Assembly: GCF_902493135.1 (NCBI RefSeq)
Contig: NZ_CABUOD010000002.1
Span: 1-64,000, forward strand
From: an uncultured Parabacteroides sp.
GTDB taxonomy: Bacteria; Bacteroidota; Bacteroidia; Bacteroidales; Tannerellaceae
Length of the DNA stretch: 64,000 nucleotides
Direction of reading: 5' to 3'
Part shown: positions 52,051-61,365 of the stretch, in pieces
Numbering within the stretch: position 1 is the stretch's first letter
Layout of the letters: each line of letters opens with the position of its first letter
The notes under the pieces: model-generated
The model's database searches: none
Seen by the model: the letters and a program-made list of their open reading frames with translations, nothing else
Told to the model about the DNA's origin: nothing
Translations under genes and position numbers: made by a program

Positions 52051-53250
52051 TTAGAGTAGGTTTTTCATTGCGTCTTCCATCTGGTCATTACCGAAGCTGT
52101 CCAGATAGATTTGGGTTACTCTCTCTGAACTGTGCCCTAAAGCCTCACAGATTAAAGAGGTATTCACGCCTGATCTCTTTAATGATGTGGCAAAACTATG
52201 ACGGGCAACGTATGTTGTCAAGTCTATAGGCAAGTTTAATTCTTTGCCAATGGCTTTCAAACGGTCATTCACTTTAGAGATCACCTTATGAATCCTGTTT
52301 CTTTGCTGTTGTTCCGTTTTATGGAAGGTAGACAGGATAGGGAATAGATAAGGATTGTCTGGATCAGCATATTTATGGATCAGTTCGATCGCTTTTGGCT
52401 GTAATGGCAGCTTTATCAGCTTACTTGTTTTACGTCTGGAATAGATCAAACGGTTGTCAATGATATTATCTTTTGTAAGGTATGCCATATCCACGAAGTT
52501 AATGCCACCCATGAAGTAAGAGAAAGTAAACAGGTCGATAGGCAGTCTCGTAAACGGATTACTTGACTTGTAGGAAAGAACCTTGTTTATGTCCTCTTTA
52601 GTGATAGCTCTTTTGGCTGTCTCTTCATGCAGCTTGGATACTTTATACTTTTTGAAAGGATAATATTCAGCTTTGACAATGTTTTCTTCAATAGCAAGAT
52701 TATAGATCGCTCTTAAAGTCCTGAAACGAATACCGATCGTGTTTTCTTTGATATTGTTTGAGCGTAGCCAAGTTTCGTATTTCCGTAGCCAAGCCATATC
52801 AATATCTGGAAAATAGATATTCAGATGTTTGTTGAACTTGATAAGCGAGTTATACACCTGTTTGATAGAAAGCATATATCCAGTGCGTTTCTCTGCTGAA
52901 AGCCTCTCCATATAGTCTAAAAAGACATCGCCAACGGTTTTCAACTTTACGGGATTGTTTACCTTTTCCGCTAAAGTGGTTGCTGTAAACTCCCTTTCCA
53001 TAGCCTTTAATTCCAGAATTTTATCTGTATAGGCTTTCGTTTTCTCTGTAATCACCTTTTCGATATACTCTTTATTGGGACATTTGGAAGTAGGTTTATT
53101 GGCTTTGAAGTCCCAATATTTGGGATTAAGAGAGATTCCAATGCTTTCATACTTCCGTTTGCCATCTTTACAGATGCGTAACATTAACGGTGATTCATTG
53201 TTTTTCAACACTTTAGATTTGTAACATACGATACAGATTGTAGCACTCAT
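52051..53250 (-). CDS. Tyrosine recombinase of the tRNA-Phe island, 399 aa
   Basis: Phage-integrase-SAM-like Bacteroidetes recombinase. N-terminal Arm-type region MSATICIVCYKSKVLKNNES, SAM-like middle domain, catalytic segment FSYFMGGINFVDMAYL, then TYVARHSFAT (R present, Tyr or Val at the usual His), CEALGHSSERVTQ and nucleophile in IYLDSFG. It lies 134 bp from the tRNA-Phe gene, whose 3' part is duplicated at the other end of the island. That makes it the probable island integrase. Confidence 0.92.
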   Translation of the reverse strand: MSATICIVCYKSKVLKNNESPLMLRICKDGKRKYESIGISLNPKYWDFKANKPTSKCPNKEYIEKVITEKTKAYTDKILELKAMEREFTATTLAEKVNNPVKLKTVGDVFLDYMERLSAEKRTGYMLSIKQVYNSLIKFNKHLNIYFPDIDMAWLRKYETWLRSNNIKENTIGIRFRTLRAIYNLAIEENIVKAEYYPFKKYKVSKLHEETAKRAITKEDINKVLSYKSSNPFTRLPIDLFTFSYFMGGINFVDMAYLTKDNIIDNRLIYSRRKTSKLIKLPLQPKAIELIHKYADPDNPYLFPILSTFHKTEQQQRNRIHKVISKVNDRLKAIGKELNLPIDLTTYVARHSFATSLKRSGVNTSLICEALGHSSERVTQIYLDSFGNDQMEDAMKNLL

Positions 53251-53382
53251 GGTTTACATCTCGGTTTACATGCCTCTGCAAACTCAACACGAAAAACACA
53301 GAAAATAATGGGATTTGAAGGGAAAAACCACCGAAAAGACATAAAAAAAGCAGTTACTTTCGATTGTAACTGCTTGATTTTC

Positions 53383-53437
53383 AGTGGTGCCACCAGGAAT
53401 CGAACCGGGGACACAAGGATTTTCAGTCCTTTGCTCT
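53383..53437. repeat. Attachment-site repeat within tRNA-Phe, proximal copy
   Basis: 55 bp identical to 42950-43004. Recombination between the two would excise a circle of about 10.43 kb and leave an intact tRNA gene. Confidence 0.9.
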
Positions 53438-53457
53438 ACCAACTGAGCTATGGCACC
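53385..53457 (-). tRNA. tRNA-Phe (GAA)
   Basis: 73 nt; acceptor GGTGCCA / TGGCACC, D-arm AGCTCAGTTGGTAGAGC, anticodon loop CTGAAAA with GAA, T-arm GGTTCGATTCC. The CCA end is not encoded. Its -7 box TACCTTTG is at 53478-53485. Serves as the island's integration target and is kept intact. Confidence 0.97.
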
Positions 53458-53477
53458 GTTGTTTTGTTTAACGGGTG

Positions 53478-53485
53478 CAAAGGTA
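53478..53485 (-). promoter_or_regulatory. -7 box TACCTTTG of tRNA-Phe
   Basis: Minus-strand TACCTTTG, about 20 nt before the tRNA 5' end. Confidence 0.7.
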
Positions 53486-53595
53486 AACATTATTTATTAC
53501 ACTCCAAATGTTTCAATGGAAAATATTCAAAGAAAATGTATTTTATGGAAGATATAAAAAAAATCGCGTTCTGAATGAAAAAAACAGCAAAACTA

Positions 53596-53625
53596 TTTGC
53601 AGTTTAAAAATTAGTTGTACCTTTG
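53596..53625 (+). promoter_or_regulatory. Promoter of tRNA-Pro (TTTG, 18 nt, TACCTTTG)
   Basis: TTTG at 53596-53599 and TACCTTTG at 53618-53625 give the full Bacteroidetes -33/-7 arrangement, 16 nt before the tRNA. Confidence 0.75.
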
Positions 53626-53641
53626 CAGCCGTAATCGAAAA

Positions 53642-53715
53642 CGGGATGTAGCACAGTTGGCTAGCGCGCCACGTTCGGGACGTGGAGGTCGGAAGTTCGA
53701 GTCTTCTCATCCCGA
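53642..53715 (+). tRNA. tRNA-Pro (CGG)
   Basis: 74 nt; acceptor CGGGATG / CATCCCG, anticodon stem-loop CCACG TTCGGGA CGTGG with anticodon CGG, T-loop GTTCGAGTC. CCA not encoded. Confidence 0.96.
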
Positions 53716-53720
53716 CTACA

Positions 53721-53754
53721 AAAAGAGGATATATCGAAAGATATGTCCTCTTTT
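53721..53754. terminator. Terminator after tRNA-Pro
   Basis: AAAAGAGGATATATC and GATATGTCCTCTTTT form a stem with a GAAA-type loop, then T-rich sequence. Confidence 0.85.
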
Positions 53755-53814
53755 CTTTTATTCATACGGACAAAATATGTACTTTTATCTTCCCATTTAT
53801 AAAACAAACAACAT

Positions 53815-54462
53815 ATGAGAATTACACAACCCCATTTGGCAAACACCCTTCATGAAAGCACAGACATACAGACAGCGTTAGAAAAGAACGATGAAGACCT
53901 AATCGAGTATTCCTTTAAAAACCTGCGGATAGAAGAGGTGAAAAAGAGTAATCTTTCGGTGCAATCCTGTGTTTTCTCTAACTGTAGCTTCGGGGCATGC
54001 AGTATACGGAAATCCCAATTCAGCGATGTCGTGTTCAAGAACTGCGACCTGTCAAATGTTGACTTTACAGGTTGCGGCTTCCACCGGGTAGAATTTACCG
54101 GCTGTAAGTTAATGGGAACCAATATGGCGGACGGGATATTCAATCATATCACTTTTGAAGAGTGCCGGGGAGAATATATGAATCTCTCGATGAGTAAAAT
54201 GCGATATATACAATTTACCCGATCCAACTTGCAGGGAGCCGGAATAGAAGGCTGCCAACTGATGAATGTGTCATTCAACGCCTGCAACCTGATGGAAGCG
54301 GAGTTATACCGCACCTCGCTGAAAGGGATCGATCTGTCGAACTCGGAAATATCCGGCATCCGCATTACAAACCTTGCCAATAGCGAGTTGAGAGGATCTT
54401 CCGTTTCCTCCTTACAAGCCTTGGAACTGGTACGGATGCTGGGAGTAGAGATCAAAGATTAA
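53815..54462 (+). CDS. Pentapeptide-repeat protein, 215 aa
   Basis: Right-handed quadrilateral beta-helix of A(D/N)LXX-type repeats: NCSFGACSIRKSQFSDVVFK, NCDLSNVDFTGCGFHRVEFT, ACNLMEAELYRTSLKGIDLS. Some family members (Qnr, MfpA) mimic DNA and protect gyrase, but most have no known function. Nothing here marks it as Qnr. First chromosomal gene beyond the tRNAs. Intact. Confidence 0.9.
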   Translation: MRITQPHLANTLHESTDIQTALEKNDEDLIEYSFKNLRIEEVKKSNLSVQSCVFSNCSFGACSIRKSQFSDVVFKNCDLSNVDFTGCGFHRVEFTGCKLMGTNMADGIFNHITFEECRGEYMNLSMSKMRYIQFTRSNLQGAGIEGCQLMNVSFNACNLMEAELYRTSLKGIDLSNSEISGIRITNLANSELRGSSVSSLQALELVRMLGVEIKD

Positions 54463-54467
54463 ACACC

Positions 54468-54734
54468 TCATCCGGCATAGTCAGGATGGCGATGTAACCA
54501 GGCGACCGCATAACTACAGGTCGCCTGCGGTTTCATGCCGTTCCCGATCGCATAATCATAAGCGTACTTTACCAAAGCGGCAGCAATCCCCCGCCCTCCG
54601 ATAGCAGGAGGAACAATCGTGTGGATTATATCCAGTTTATTCCCCGACAAACGATACTGAACAAAAGCCGTCACGCCATCCACCTGCGTTTCAAAACGTT
54701 TCTTATCCGGATAATGAGTTATCATGTAATCCAT
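54468..54734 (-). CDS. GNAT-type N-acetyltransferase (YidJ-like), 88 aa
   Basis: Small single-domain acetyltransferase: FVQYRLSGNKLDIIHTIVPP, then the acetyl-CoA loop GGRGIAAALVKYAYDYA, and SYAVAWLHRHPDY near the end. This is the short GCN5-like family found widely in bacteria. Substrate unknown. Placed 4 nt downstream of the large AsmA-like gene's stop region, on the same strand order. Confidence 0.88.
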   Translation of the reverse strand: MDYMITHYPDKKRFETQVDGVTAFVQYRLSGNKLDIIHTIVPPAIGGRGIAAALVKYAYDYAIGNGMKPQATCSYAVAWLHRHPDYAG

Positions 54735-54738
54735 ATTT

Positions 54739-57700
54739 TTAATTATTTACAGGTTCAAATTCTAATAATAGAGCATCCTTCCTTTCCTCTTCCAAAAGAG
54801 GCTTCCCTGAAACGTTCTTTTTGCCCCGAAAAAAGTTTTTCACTTTCGTAAAGAAAGTCATAACTCCTTTGGCTACATCCTGCTTCTTTTTGGAAACGCC
54901 GACCGATTCAATCAACGGCGGTCTTAATATCTGCCACAAATAATTGAAAGTGGAATGATAAGGATCCCTTATTATTGAAACACTCGAATAACGCGGTTTG
55001 TTAAAACCTTCCCTTGTTTTATCCGGATTATCATGTTTTAATATACGGTTGACCAGACCGGTCAGAAACTTCTTGTCCGTCAGAACTCCATCTTTCTCTT
55101 TCAGCAGAGCGGCTTCCAAGTCGTTATATAGGAAAAGCATCTCCACGGTAGCACCTTTGCTGGAGGCTTCCGTACTGAAAGTCATTCCCCGGACCCGTCC
55201 ACTCCGGACTTCTGCCGAGGACAGGGGAACCAGCAATCCGTTCAATGCCGTCAGATCGAAACTGTCCAGGCGGGCATTCAGCAGGAAACGGTCGTTCAGC
55301 GAATCGACCGGTAACTTCCAGGTAGCCGTAAAAGCCCCTTTCCCCATCAACTTGCCATCTGCATCCAGCACGATGTATTGATCAGGGCGGGAGACGATAT
55401 TCGTAAAGCCGGTAAACGTACCGTTCATATCCGTAAAAAACAATTTGCCGGGCACCGTCCCCTTCTTTGAAAGCTCTTCGTAAACAACGGAAAAGTTCTT
55501 CACGCCCACTCTTTGGAAATCCAGTTTAACCGGAGCTTTCTGAAGTCCGGCATAGATCATCGGGACAATATGCCGGGGCACCGGTATTTTCTGGTTCTTT
55601 AAATTCTGCAATACAACATCCGATACCTGTACATCGGCTATCCGAAGCACCTTTTCCGAGAAATAAGAGGGCAGATCGATACCTGTCAGCGAAATCTGCC
55701 CAACACTCACATCAAACCAATCTTTATGGTGCGGCTGCAAATAAGCGAACCGCATTTTAGGATACGGAGACACAAGACGGATGCGATCGATAACCGCACT
55801 CGACCGGTTCAAGTCCACTCCGCCCACCTTTAGCATGTAGAAACCGTTATCCAAAGGAAACGTCAGGTTACGGGTGGAGAAACGGATATCATCCAATTTA
55901 TATGTACGAAGACGGGTATCGACAGCCAGCCCTTCTACAAACAGATTTGTCGTATCCAACTTCTGGTACTGCAAAGAATCGCTTTTCCCATGATAGGCAT
56001 AACGGACGTCCGCATCCGTCAGGCTAAAACGACCTAAAGAGATTCGTCCGGCCACTTTCCCCAAGGCTGTATATAAATCAGCCGAACCCGCCTTCGTTTG
56101 ACGTGGCAGAGTATCGCGTAAATGACCTGTATAAATATCCGCCACCGGACTTTCCAAGCAAACCGAGCCTAACTTCAACAATGTACTATCCCAGGCAATT
56201 TCCTCCAATGCCAAGCTTTTAAGCGAAGCGGACACCCCGCTTCCGTCCGGTCCGTACACCCGGATATCAGGCGAATCTACCCGGAACGATGCCAGCCGGA
56301 TATTCCGGTCCGGCCTTTCAGGTATCCGTTGCAGGCCGCTTATACGAAGTCCCGGCGAAGAAAACCGGATAGACGTCTTTTCCACCGTATCTTGTGGGAG
56401 CAGTTGGATATCCTTCAACTCCAGGATTCCCTTTACGGTCGAGAATTGTCCTTTCCGCACGGACAGGCGATATTCTTTCCCCGGCAGGTAGTTATCGAAC
56501 CTACTAAAGCTAAACCCCATATTTCCATAATCAAAAAACAATCCGTTCCCCTTCCCTGTCTGCCGATCTACCAAAATATCGGTTGCAAAGAAATTAAAGT
56601 CGTTCAGTTTATATGTGACCGGATCGGGCACGCTTTTATCATCGACCGTCACACGCGCATGGTTCAGGCTCACCCGTTTAACAGCAAGATAGCGGAGGAA
56701 AGGATTCAGGATCGCCTCCACATCGACACGACTGTTTTCAGGCCTTGCCGACTTCACCTCCTGCTTATGAAAGGAGGGAGCCACCACATAACGCAGATTC
56801 GGGCGGTCGATTTTCAGCAATCGGGCACTGATCCCCTTGTCGTACGACAAACCTCGGATTCCGACCGTATCAATACTTCCCGCCATATAGTCGTTCCGTC
56901 CGCGCACCGATAAGGGACGCAGCCGGATTCGTTCCAGATTGAAATCCCCGCTTTCCGTATCCAAAGCCATGCGCTCCACCGTAAACCGGTGATTGCGGGC
57001 CGTCATCAGCCCCTCGATGCCAGTCGCTTCGAATGAGAAACCACGCGAATACCAGAATCCGTGCCGGGCTTCCGAAACAGAGTCCACCTGAAAATCGTAG
57101 GCATGGAAATCAAAGTTTGCCAACCTGTACACCTCTACCGTATCCTTTACAGCAAAAGAATATTGCAACTTCGCTTTCTCAATCCCGATCGTCCCGATGG
57201 AGACGGCATGCAAGACCGGAGAAATCAATTCATAAAGGGATAGGGAACTAACCAAAGAATCCGCCTCCCTTTCATTTAGCGTTTTCTTCTTCCCCTTAGC
57301 AACCGGCCGGCTCTCTCCCGCCAGATTAAAGGCTTGTATATCCGAAGAAATGATATCGAACGAACGTGCCGTGAGGTAATTCAGAGCGTTTTCACGACGA
57401 AACCGTATCCCTTTCACTTCAACGGCCCTGATCAACGCATTCAGGTAGCTGTCCGGCCGCTGTTTCCGCTCCACCCACAATTCACCCTGAGGCGCAAGCG
57501 TAATATTGGAAATGGAGATAATGGAATCTTCCGTACTCAGCAAGATCCGGTCCGTTTGCAAGCGAAAGTCATTATTGGTCAATAGCGTCTGCGACCGGTT
57601 GGTAATGAAATCGAAATTGTCGCAATAGAGCAACTTCCCGCTTTCGGACGAATCCTCATCCAAACGGAAACCATACGCATGGAAACTGACATCGTCCAAG

Positions 57701-58272
57701 GCATAGACAATCGGGGAAACGGGATTCTCCACGGAATAAGAGACGCTGGCGTTCTCCAAGTTCAGCACCCGGACGGTCAATACGTCAATATAAGGAGAGA
57801 TCACCTCGTACAAAGTCTTGGTCTCCGCCTCTTTCCTCATCTCCGCCCGCGTCGAATAGTAAGGGTTAAACACTCGTATCTCCGGATTCCTGATTTCAAA
57901 CGACTCAAAATGTAACAGCTTGTAATTCCACCGCCAGGTAAGGTTCAATCCTTTAAAATCGATCATGCCGACCTCAGCCGTCACATAGGTAGACGGCAGG
58001 CTGTCCTTCCTTTTCCAATCACTGAAAACCACCGGGTCGGGATGTAGCTTTATTCCCTCAAGTTTCAGTTCGCCTTTGAAGAAACTGATGGAGAGGTTAT
58101 CGAAAGAAAGCGCATAGAAGCCATCCGTAGCCTCGGCCGTCCGGTGAATCAGTTCTTTCCGGAGATACCGTTCGAGACGTTTGGTCAGATGAAGATTCAG
58201 CAGGAATATAGCAGCGGTCAGCACTATTACGATCCCCAACGTGTATCCAATGACTTTCCTTGTCTTCCCCAT
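54739..58272 (-). CDS. AsmA/DUF748-like large envelope protein, 1177 aa
   Basis: One N-terminal membrane segment (VIGYTLGIVIVLTAAIFLLN) anchors a very long periplasmic beta-rich chain with repeated units of the type KLEGIKLHPDP, VRVLNLENASVSYSVENPVS, LKDIQLLPQD. The C-terminal part (MNGTFTGFTNIVSRPDQYIV, LTALNGLLVPLSSAEVRSGR) resembles AsmA/TamB-type proteins, which bridge the periplasm and affect lipid or outer-membrane protein traffic. Exact family assignment is tentative. GC-richer than the islands, consistent with core chromosome. Confidence 0.78.
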   Translation of the reverse strand: MGKTRKVIGYTLGIVIVLTAAIFLLNLHLTKRLERYLRKELIHRTAEATDGFYALSFDNLSISFFKGELKLEGIKLHPDPVVFSDWKRKDSLPSTYVTAEVGMIDFKGLNLTWRWNYKLLHFESFEIRNPEIRVFNPYYSTRAEMRKEAETKTLYEVISPYIDVLTVRVLNLENASVSYSVENPVSPIVYALDDVSFHAYGFRLDEDSSESGKLLYCDNFDFITNRSQTLLTNNDFRLQTDRILLSTEDSIISISNITLAPQGELWVERKQRPDSYLNALIRAVEVKGIRFRRENALNYLTARSFDIISSDIQAFNLAGESRPVAKGKKKTLNEREADSLVSSLSLYELISPVLHAVSIGTIGIEKAKLQYSFAVKDTVEVYRLANFDFHAYDFQVDSVSEARHGFWYSRGFSFEATGIEGLMTARNHRFTVERMALDTESGDFNLERIRLRPLSVRGRNDYMAGSIDTVGIRGLSYDKGISARLLKIDRPNLRYVVAPSFHKQEVKSARPENSRVDVEAILNPFLRYLAVKRVSLNHARVTVDDKSVPDPVTYKLNDFNFFATDILVDRQTGKGNGLFFDYGNMGFSFSRFDNYLPGKEYRLSVRKGQFSTVKGILELKDIQLLPQDTVEKTSIRFSSPGLRISGLQRIPERPDRNIRLASFRVDSPDIRVYGPDGSGVSASLKSLALEEIAWDSTLLKLGSVCLESPVADIYTGHLRDTLPRQTKAGSADLYTALGKVAGRISLGRFSLTDADVRYAYHGKSDSLQYQKLDTTNLFVEGLAVDTRLRTYKLDDIRFSTRNLTFPLDNGFYMLKVGGVDLNRSSAVIDRIRLVSPYPKMRFAYLQPHHKDWFDVSVGQISLTGIDLPSYFSEKVLRIADVQVSDVVLQNLKNQKIPVPRHIVPMIYAGLQKAPVKLDFQRVGVKNFSVVYEELSKKGTVPGKLFFTDMNGTFTGFTNIVSRPDQYIVLDADGKLMGKGAFTATWKLPVDSLNDRFLLNARLDSFDLTALNGLLVPLSSAEVRSGRVRGMTFSTEASSKGATVEMLFLYNDLEAALLKEKDGVLTDKKFLTGLVNRILKHDNPDKTREGFNKPRYSSVSIIRDPYHSTFNYLWQILRPPLIESVGVSKKKQDVAKGVMTFFTKVKNFFRGKKNVSGKPLLEEERKDALLLEFEPVNN

Positions 58273-58464
58273 AAGACTTAAATAAGATTGTAACTTAACT
58301 CTATCTATATAAATTCAACAAAATAGACAGAGTTAAGTTGCAATATTTGTTTATTCCAAGAATTATTGCGAAAATTGCAGAGACACCTTGTAACCGGCGA
58401 TAAAACAGATCGCGGTTACCTGACGGTGGACGTATAAGATCATAAATCACTAAACAAAAGAATA

Positions 58465-58929
58465 ATGGGAAAAGCAGTTATCAACTCGTACGAAGACTTT
58501 GAAAAGCTGGTAGGCCAGCAAATAGGAATTTCAGACTATGTAGAACTGACACAGGAACGCATCAACCTTTTTGCCGATGCGACATTGGATCACCAGTGGA
58601 TTCACGTGGACCCCGAACGCGCCAAAACGGAAAGCCCGTTCCACAGCACGATTGCCCACGGCTACCTGACGCTCTCACTCCTTCCGCACCTATGGAACCA
58701 GATCATCGAAGTGAACAACCTGAAGATGATGATTAATTACGGCATGGACAAGATGAAATTCGGACAACCCGTATTGACGGGACAAAGCATCCGCCTGATC
58801 GCCAAACTCCAGACTCTGACGAATCTGCGCGGCGTAGCCAAGGCGGAGATCAAGTTTGCCATCGAAATCAAGGACCAGCCGAAGAAAGCGCTGGAGGGTG
58901 TTGCGATCTTCCTGTACTACTTCGAATAA
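58465..58929 (+). CDS. MaoC-family hot-dog hydratase, 154 aa
   Basis: Single hot-dog domain with the hydratase-2 motif: YVELTQERINLFADATLDHQ then WIHVDPERA, FHSTIAHGYLTLSLLP. The Asp and His of this motif act in adding water to enoyl-CoA. (R)-specific enoyl-CoA hydratase or a related acyl-thioester enzyme is most likely. Monocistronic, with start ATG at 58465. Confidence 0.9.
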   Translation: MGKAVINSYEDFEKLVGQQIGISDYVELTQERINLFADATLDHQWIHVDPERAKTESPFHSTIAHGYLTLSLLPHLWNQIIEVNNLKMMINYGMDKMKFGQPVLTGQSIRLIAKLQTLTNLRGVAKAEIKFAIEIKDQPKKALEGVAIFLYYFE

Positions 58930-59317
58930 CTTTTCAGATAATCGCAAAGGCGATTGTCGTACCGGACATACGAAACACGCCGGGAAGCGACCGTTCAGAC
59001 CACGGCAGGAAGAAGAAGAAATCGTATCTTCCTCCCGTCCGTCAACGGCGGACATTTCAGCGAGACTGAAAAAATCCCGATTCCCTCCAATCATTCTTTC
59101 GACCGACTACTGTCGACCAACTGTCCGATAGTTATCAGTCAGTGATCCGATAACAGTCGCTTAGCTGTCCGATAGTTATCGATAGAAAGACTGATGCAGG
59201 GCAAAGAGACTATATATAACTGTATTTCAAAAATTTCCGCTTACATATTTTAAATTTCAGGGGAATATTCTCATCCAAATCCCTATATTTGTGGCAATTC
59301 ACATAAAAGCAAACGTA
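58930..59317. other. Intergenic region with a repeated 16-mer
   Basis: CTGTCCGATAGTTATC occurs at 59121-59136 and 59165-59180, with related CCGATAAC sequence between. No gene. The -7 box TATATTTG at 59284-59291 belongs to the S41 peptidase gene. Confidence 0.5.
59284..59291 (+). promoter_or_regulatory. -7 box TATATTTG
   Basis: TATATTTG, 26 nt upstream of the ATG at 59318. It also argues against a start at 59291, which would lie on the promoter. Confidence 0.65.
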
Positions 59318-60589
59318 ATGAAAGCACTCAAACTCATCGGCCGGATACTGGCGGCAATCGTTCTACTCATAGGTCTGGCATTTGTCGGACTGGTCGTCTA
59401 CGGCAAATACTTCTACTCTTCGGAGGTGGAAGTAGAAAGGCACTACCTGTCCGAGCTGCTGCTTTCCCCGGATGAGTTCGCGGAAGATTTCGCGGAGATC
59501 AGCGAGATCGTCAAAGACAACTACTCCCTTTACGCCTCCAAGCATATCGACATAGACGCCCTTTCCTCCTCCTATGCCGAACGGATCGAGAAGTCATCTA
59601 CCGGAGAAGAATACGGGAAAGCCCTGCTGGAGTATTTCGCGGCTTTACAAGCCGGGCACGCCTTCGTTTATGTCAAGGAATACCGGATCGGAGGCTTTCC
59701 CGCCTTTATCGGAGACACGCTTTTCGTGGACAAACCGAACGGCTACTTGCAACAGTCGGGCTTCAGCGACAAAGACCGGATCATCGCCGTCGACGGGACC
59801 CCGGTCAAGGAATGGATAGACCGAAACGAAAAATACATTCCAGCCTCGACCCCCGAATACAGACGTCTACTCGCGGCCGGGCGCCTTTACAAAAGCTACA
59901 CGGATACAGTCAGGACCTACACGGTCAGCCGTGGAGCCGACACGCTCGACCTGCAACTCGCCTTACTGCCACAAGAAAGCCTTCCGGCCTCCAACCAACG
60001 CATGACATCCTGGGAAATCCTGAACGACAGCACCGGCTACTTGGCGATCAACTCGATGATGAATGGCGTGATGGAGAGCTTCGCCGAAGATTATCCGAAA
60101 GTGAAACATTTGCCTTATCTGATCGTCGATGTCCGCTGGAACGGAGGAGGCAACAGCAACAACGGACGTGACCTTTGCCGTTACCTGATACGCAAGGAGC
60201 AGCCCCATTGCCTCAGCAACATCCCGATGATACCCATGGCGGACGCTTATCAAGGGAAAATACTTTTATTGACAAGTACCATTACATTATCCGCTGCCGA
60301 GAGTTTCGTCATCGACATGAAGGAAAGCGGCAATGCGGTCCTGATCGGCGAACCGACAGGCGGCGACACCGGCAACCATCCGCAAACGTTCAAAACGTCG
60401 CACGGTACGAGCTTCCGCATCCCGACCAATCCTCCCGCCCTCTCACCGAAGGGTTTCCCGCTCGAAGGAGTAGGAATCGCTCCACACCATATCGTCAGGC
60501 AGACGGTTTCGGATTATATGGAGGGAAAAGACACACAGTTGGAGTTTGCGTTGCGATACATACAAGGTTCCGCTGACAAGAAAGAGTGA
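59318..60589 (+). CDS. S41-family (C-terminal-processing-like) serine peptidase, 423 aa
   Basis: Membrane-anchored periplasmic peptidase. N-terminal segment LIGRILAAIVLLIGLAFVGL; a helical domain; a PDZ-like segment (GYLQQSGFSDKDRIIAVDGT); and the tail-specific protease core with YLIVDVRWNGGGNSNNG and the catalytic serine in TSTITLSAAESFV. The Ser/Lys dyad context looks present but the lysine is not certain. I use the ATG at 59318 because an upstream one overlaps the promoter box. Confidence 0.88.
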   Translation: MKALKLIGRILAAIVLLIGLAFVGLVVYGKYFYSSEVEVERHYLSELLLSPDEFAEDFAEISEIVKDNYSLYASKHIDIDALSSSYAERIEKSSTGEEYGKALLEYFAALQAGHAFVYVKEYRIGGFPAFIGDTLFVDKPNGYLQQSGFSDKDRIIAVDGTPVKEWIDRNEKYIPASTPEYRRLLAAGRLYKSYTDTVRTYTVSRGADTLDLQLALLPQESLPASNQRMTSWEILNDSTGYLAINSMMNGVMESFAEDYPKVKHLPYLIVDVRWNGGGNSNNGRDLCRYLIRKEQPHCLSNIPMIPMADAYQGKILLLTSTITLSAAESFVIDMKESGNAVLIGEPTGGDTGNHPQTFKTSHGTSFRIPTNPPALSPKGFPLEGVGIAPHHIVRQTVSDYMEGKDTQLEFALRYIQGSADKKE

Positions 60590-60600
60590 CGCCTCCGGGC

Positions 60601-61365
60601 TTACAGCTTCTCCGGCATATACTTCCAGAACCGGGCGGGCATGTGCTGGCGGTGGAGCTTGGGGTTGAGGCGCTCCTTGATGGCGATCGATTTGAAGTAG
60701 GTCTTCCACATCTGCTGGAACAGCTTCTCGTCGGCATCCATCAGGTCTTCGCTGAGCAGGCCGGAAAGCAGGTGGGCTTCCTTCTCTTCGAAACGGACCT
60801 CGACGGCTTCTTTGCGGTCGTAATAGTAACCGTACTCGCGTTTCAGGTCGTATAGCAGCCAGCATTGGTCGGCAAAGCGGTCTTTCAGGTGCGTCAATGT
60901 CAGCGGGAGAACATTATAGATCGGTTTGACGGCAGCAAAAAAAGTGCCGTCGGCCGCTTTCTGGAAACGGAGGAACTGGATGACACGCAGGCGTTCGTTC
61001 GTCACCTTCTTCCATATCTTGGAGACTTCGAGGACATCGGGATCACCGAAGTTCAGTTCGATCGTACGCGGGGCATCGATCGCCTTGCGGATATAGCGGA
61101 AAAGCAGCATGTCCACTCCCGGCAGTTCGGATAGCCAGGTGACAGTGATCACAGACAGAGCCGTAACGGATAATTTCCTTTGCAATCCTTTCCAGACACG
61201 GTCCACCTTGACATCGTCCGTGCAGATCGTCACCGCCTCATCGTAAAACAAGGGAAAAGGTTCGCCTTCCGCCAACAGCAGATCCGGGAAGCTGCGGCGC
61301 GAATAGGCGTCGAAGACGGCGGTCAGCAACCCTTCAAAGGTCTTATCGTACACGAATACCGTCAT
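60601..61365 (-). CDS. TIGR03915-type DNA-metabolism protein, 254 aa
   Basis: Begins MTVFVYDKTFEGLLTAVFDA and ends LHRQHMPARFWKYMPEKL, features of the TIGR03915 family that is always found next to the radical-SAM protein TIGR03916. The role is thought to lie in DNA modification or repair but is not established. It overlaps the radical SAM gene by 4 nt, as expected for this conserved pair. Confidence 0.88.
   Translation of the reverse strand: MTVFVYDKTFEGLLTAVFDAYSRRSFPDLLLAEGEPFPLFYDEAVTICTDDVKVDRVWKGLQRKLSVTALSVITVTWLSELPGVDMLLFRYIRKAIDAPRTIELNFGDPDVLEVSKIWKKVTNERLRVIQFLRFQKAADGTFFAAVKPIYNVLPLTLTHLKDRFADQCWLLYDLKREYGYYYDRKEAVEVRFEEKEAHLLSGLLSEDLMDADEKLFQQMWKTYFKSIAIKERLNPKLHRQHMPARFWKYMPEKL

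Noticed and set aside
53815..54462. Qnr-type quinolone resistance protein
   Set aside because: Pentapeptide repeats alone are not diagnostic, and the gene lies in ordinary chromosomal context.
56329..56913. A 194-codon plus-strand frame inside the AsmA-like gene
   Set aside because: Shadow of the minus-strand 1177-residue gene; no domain and no ribosome-binding site.
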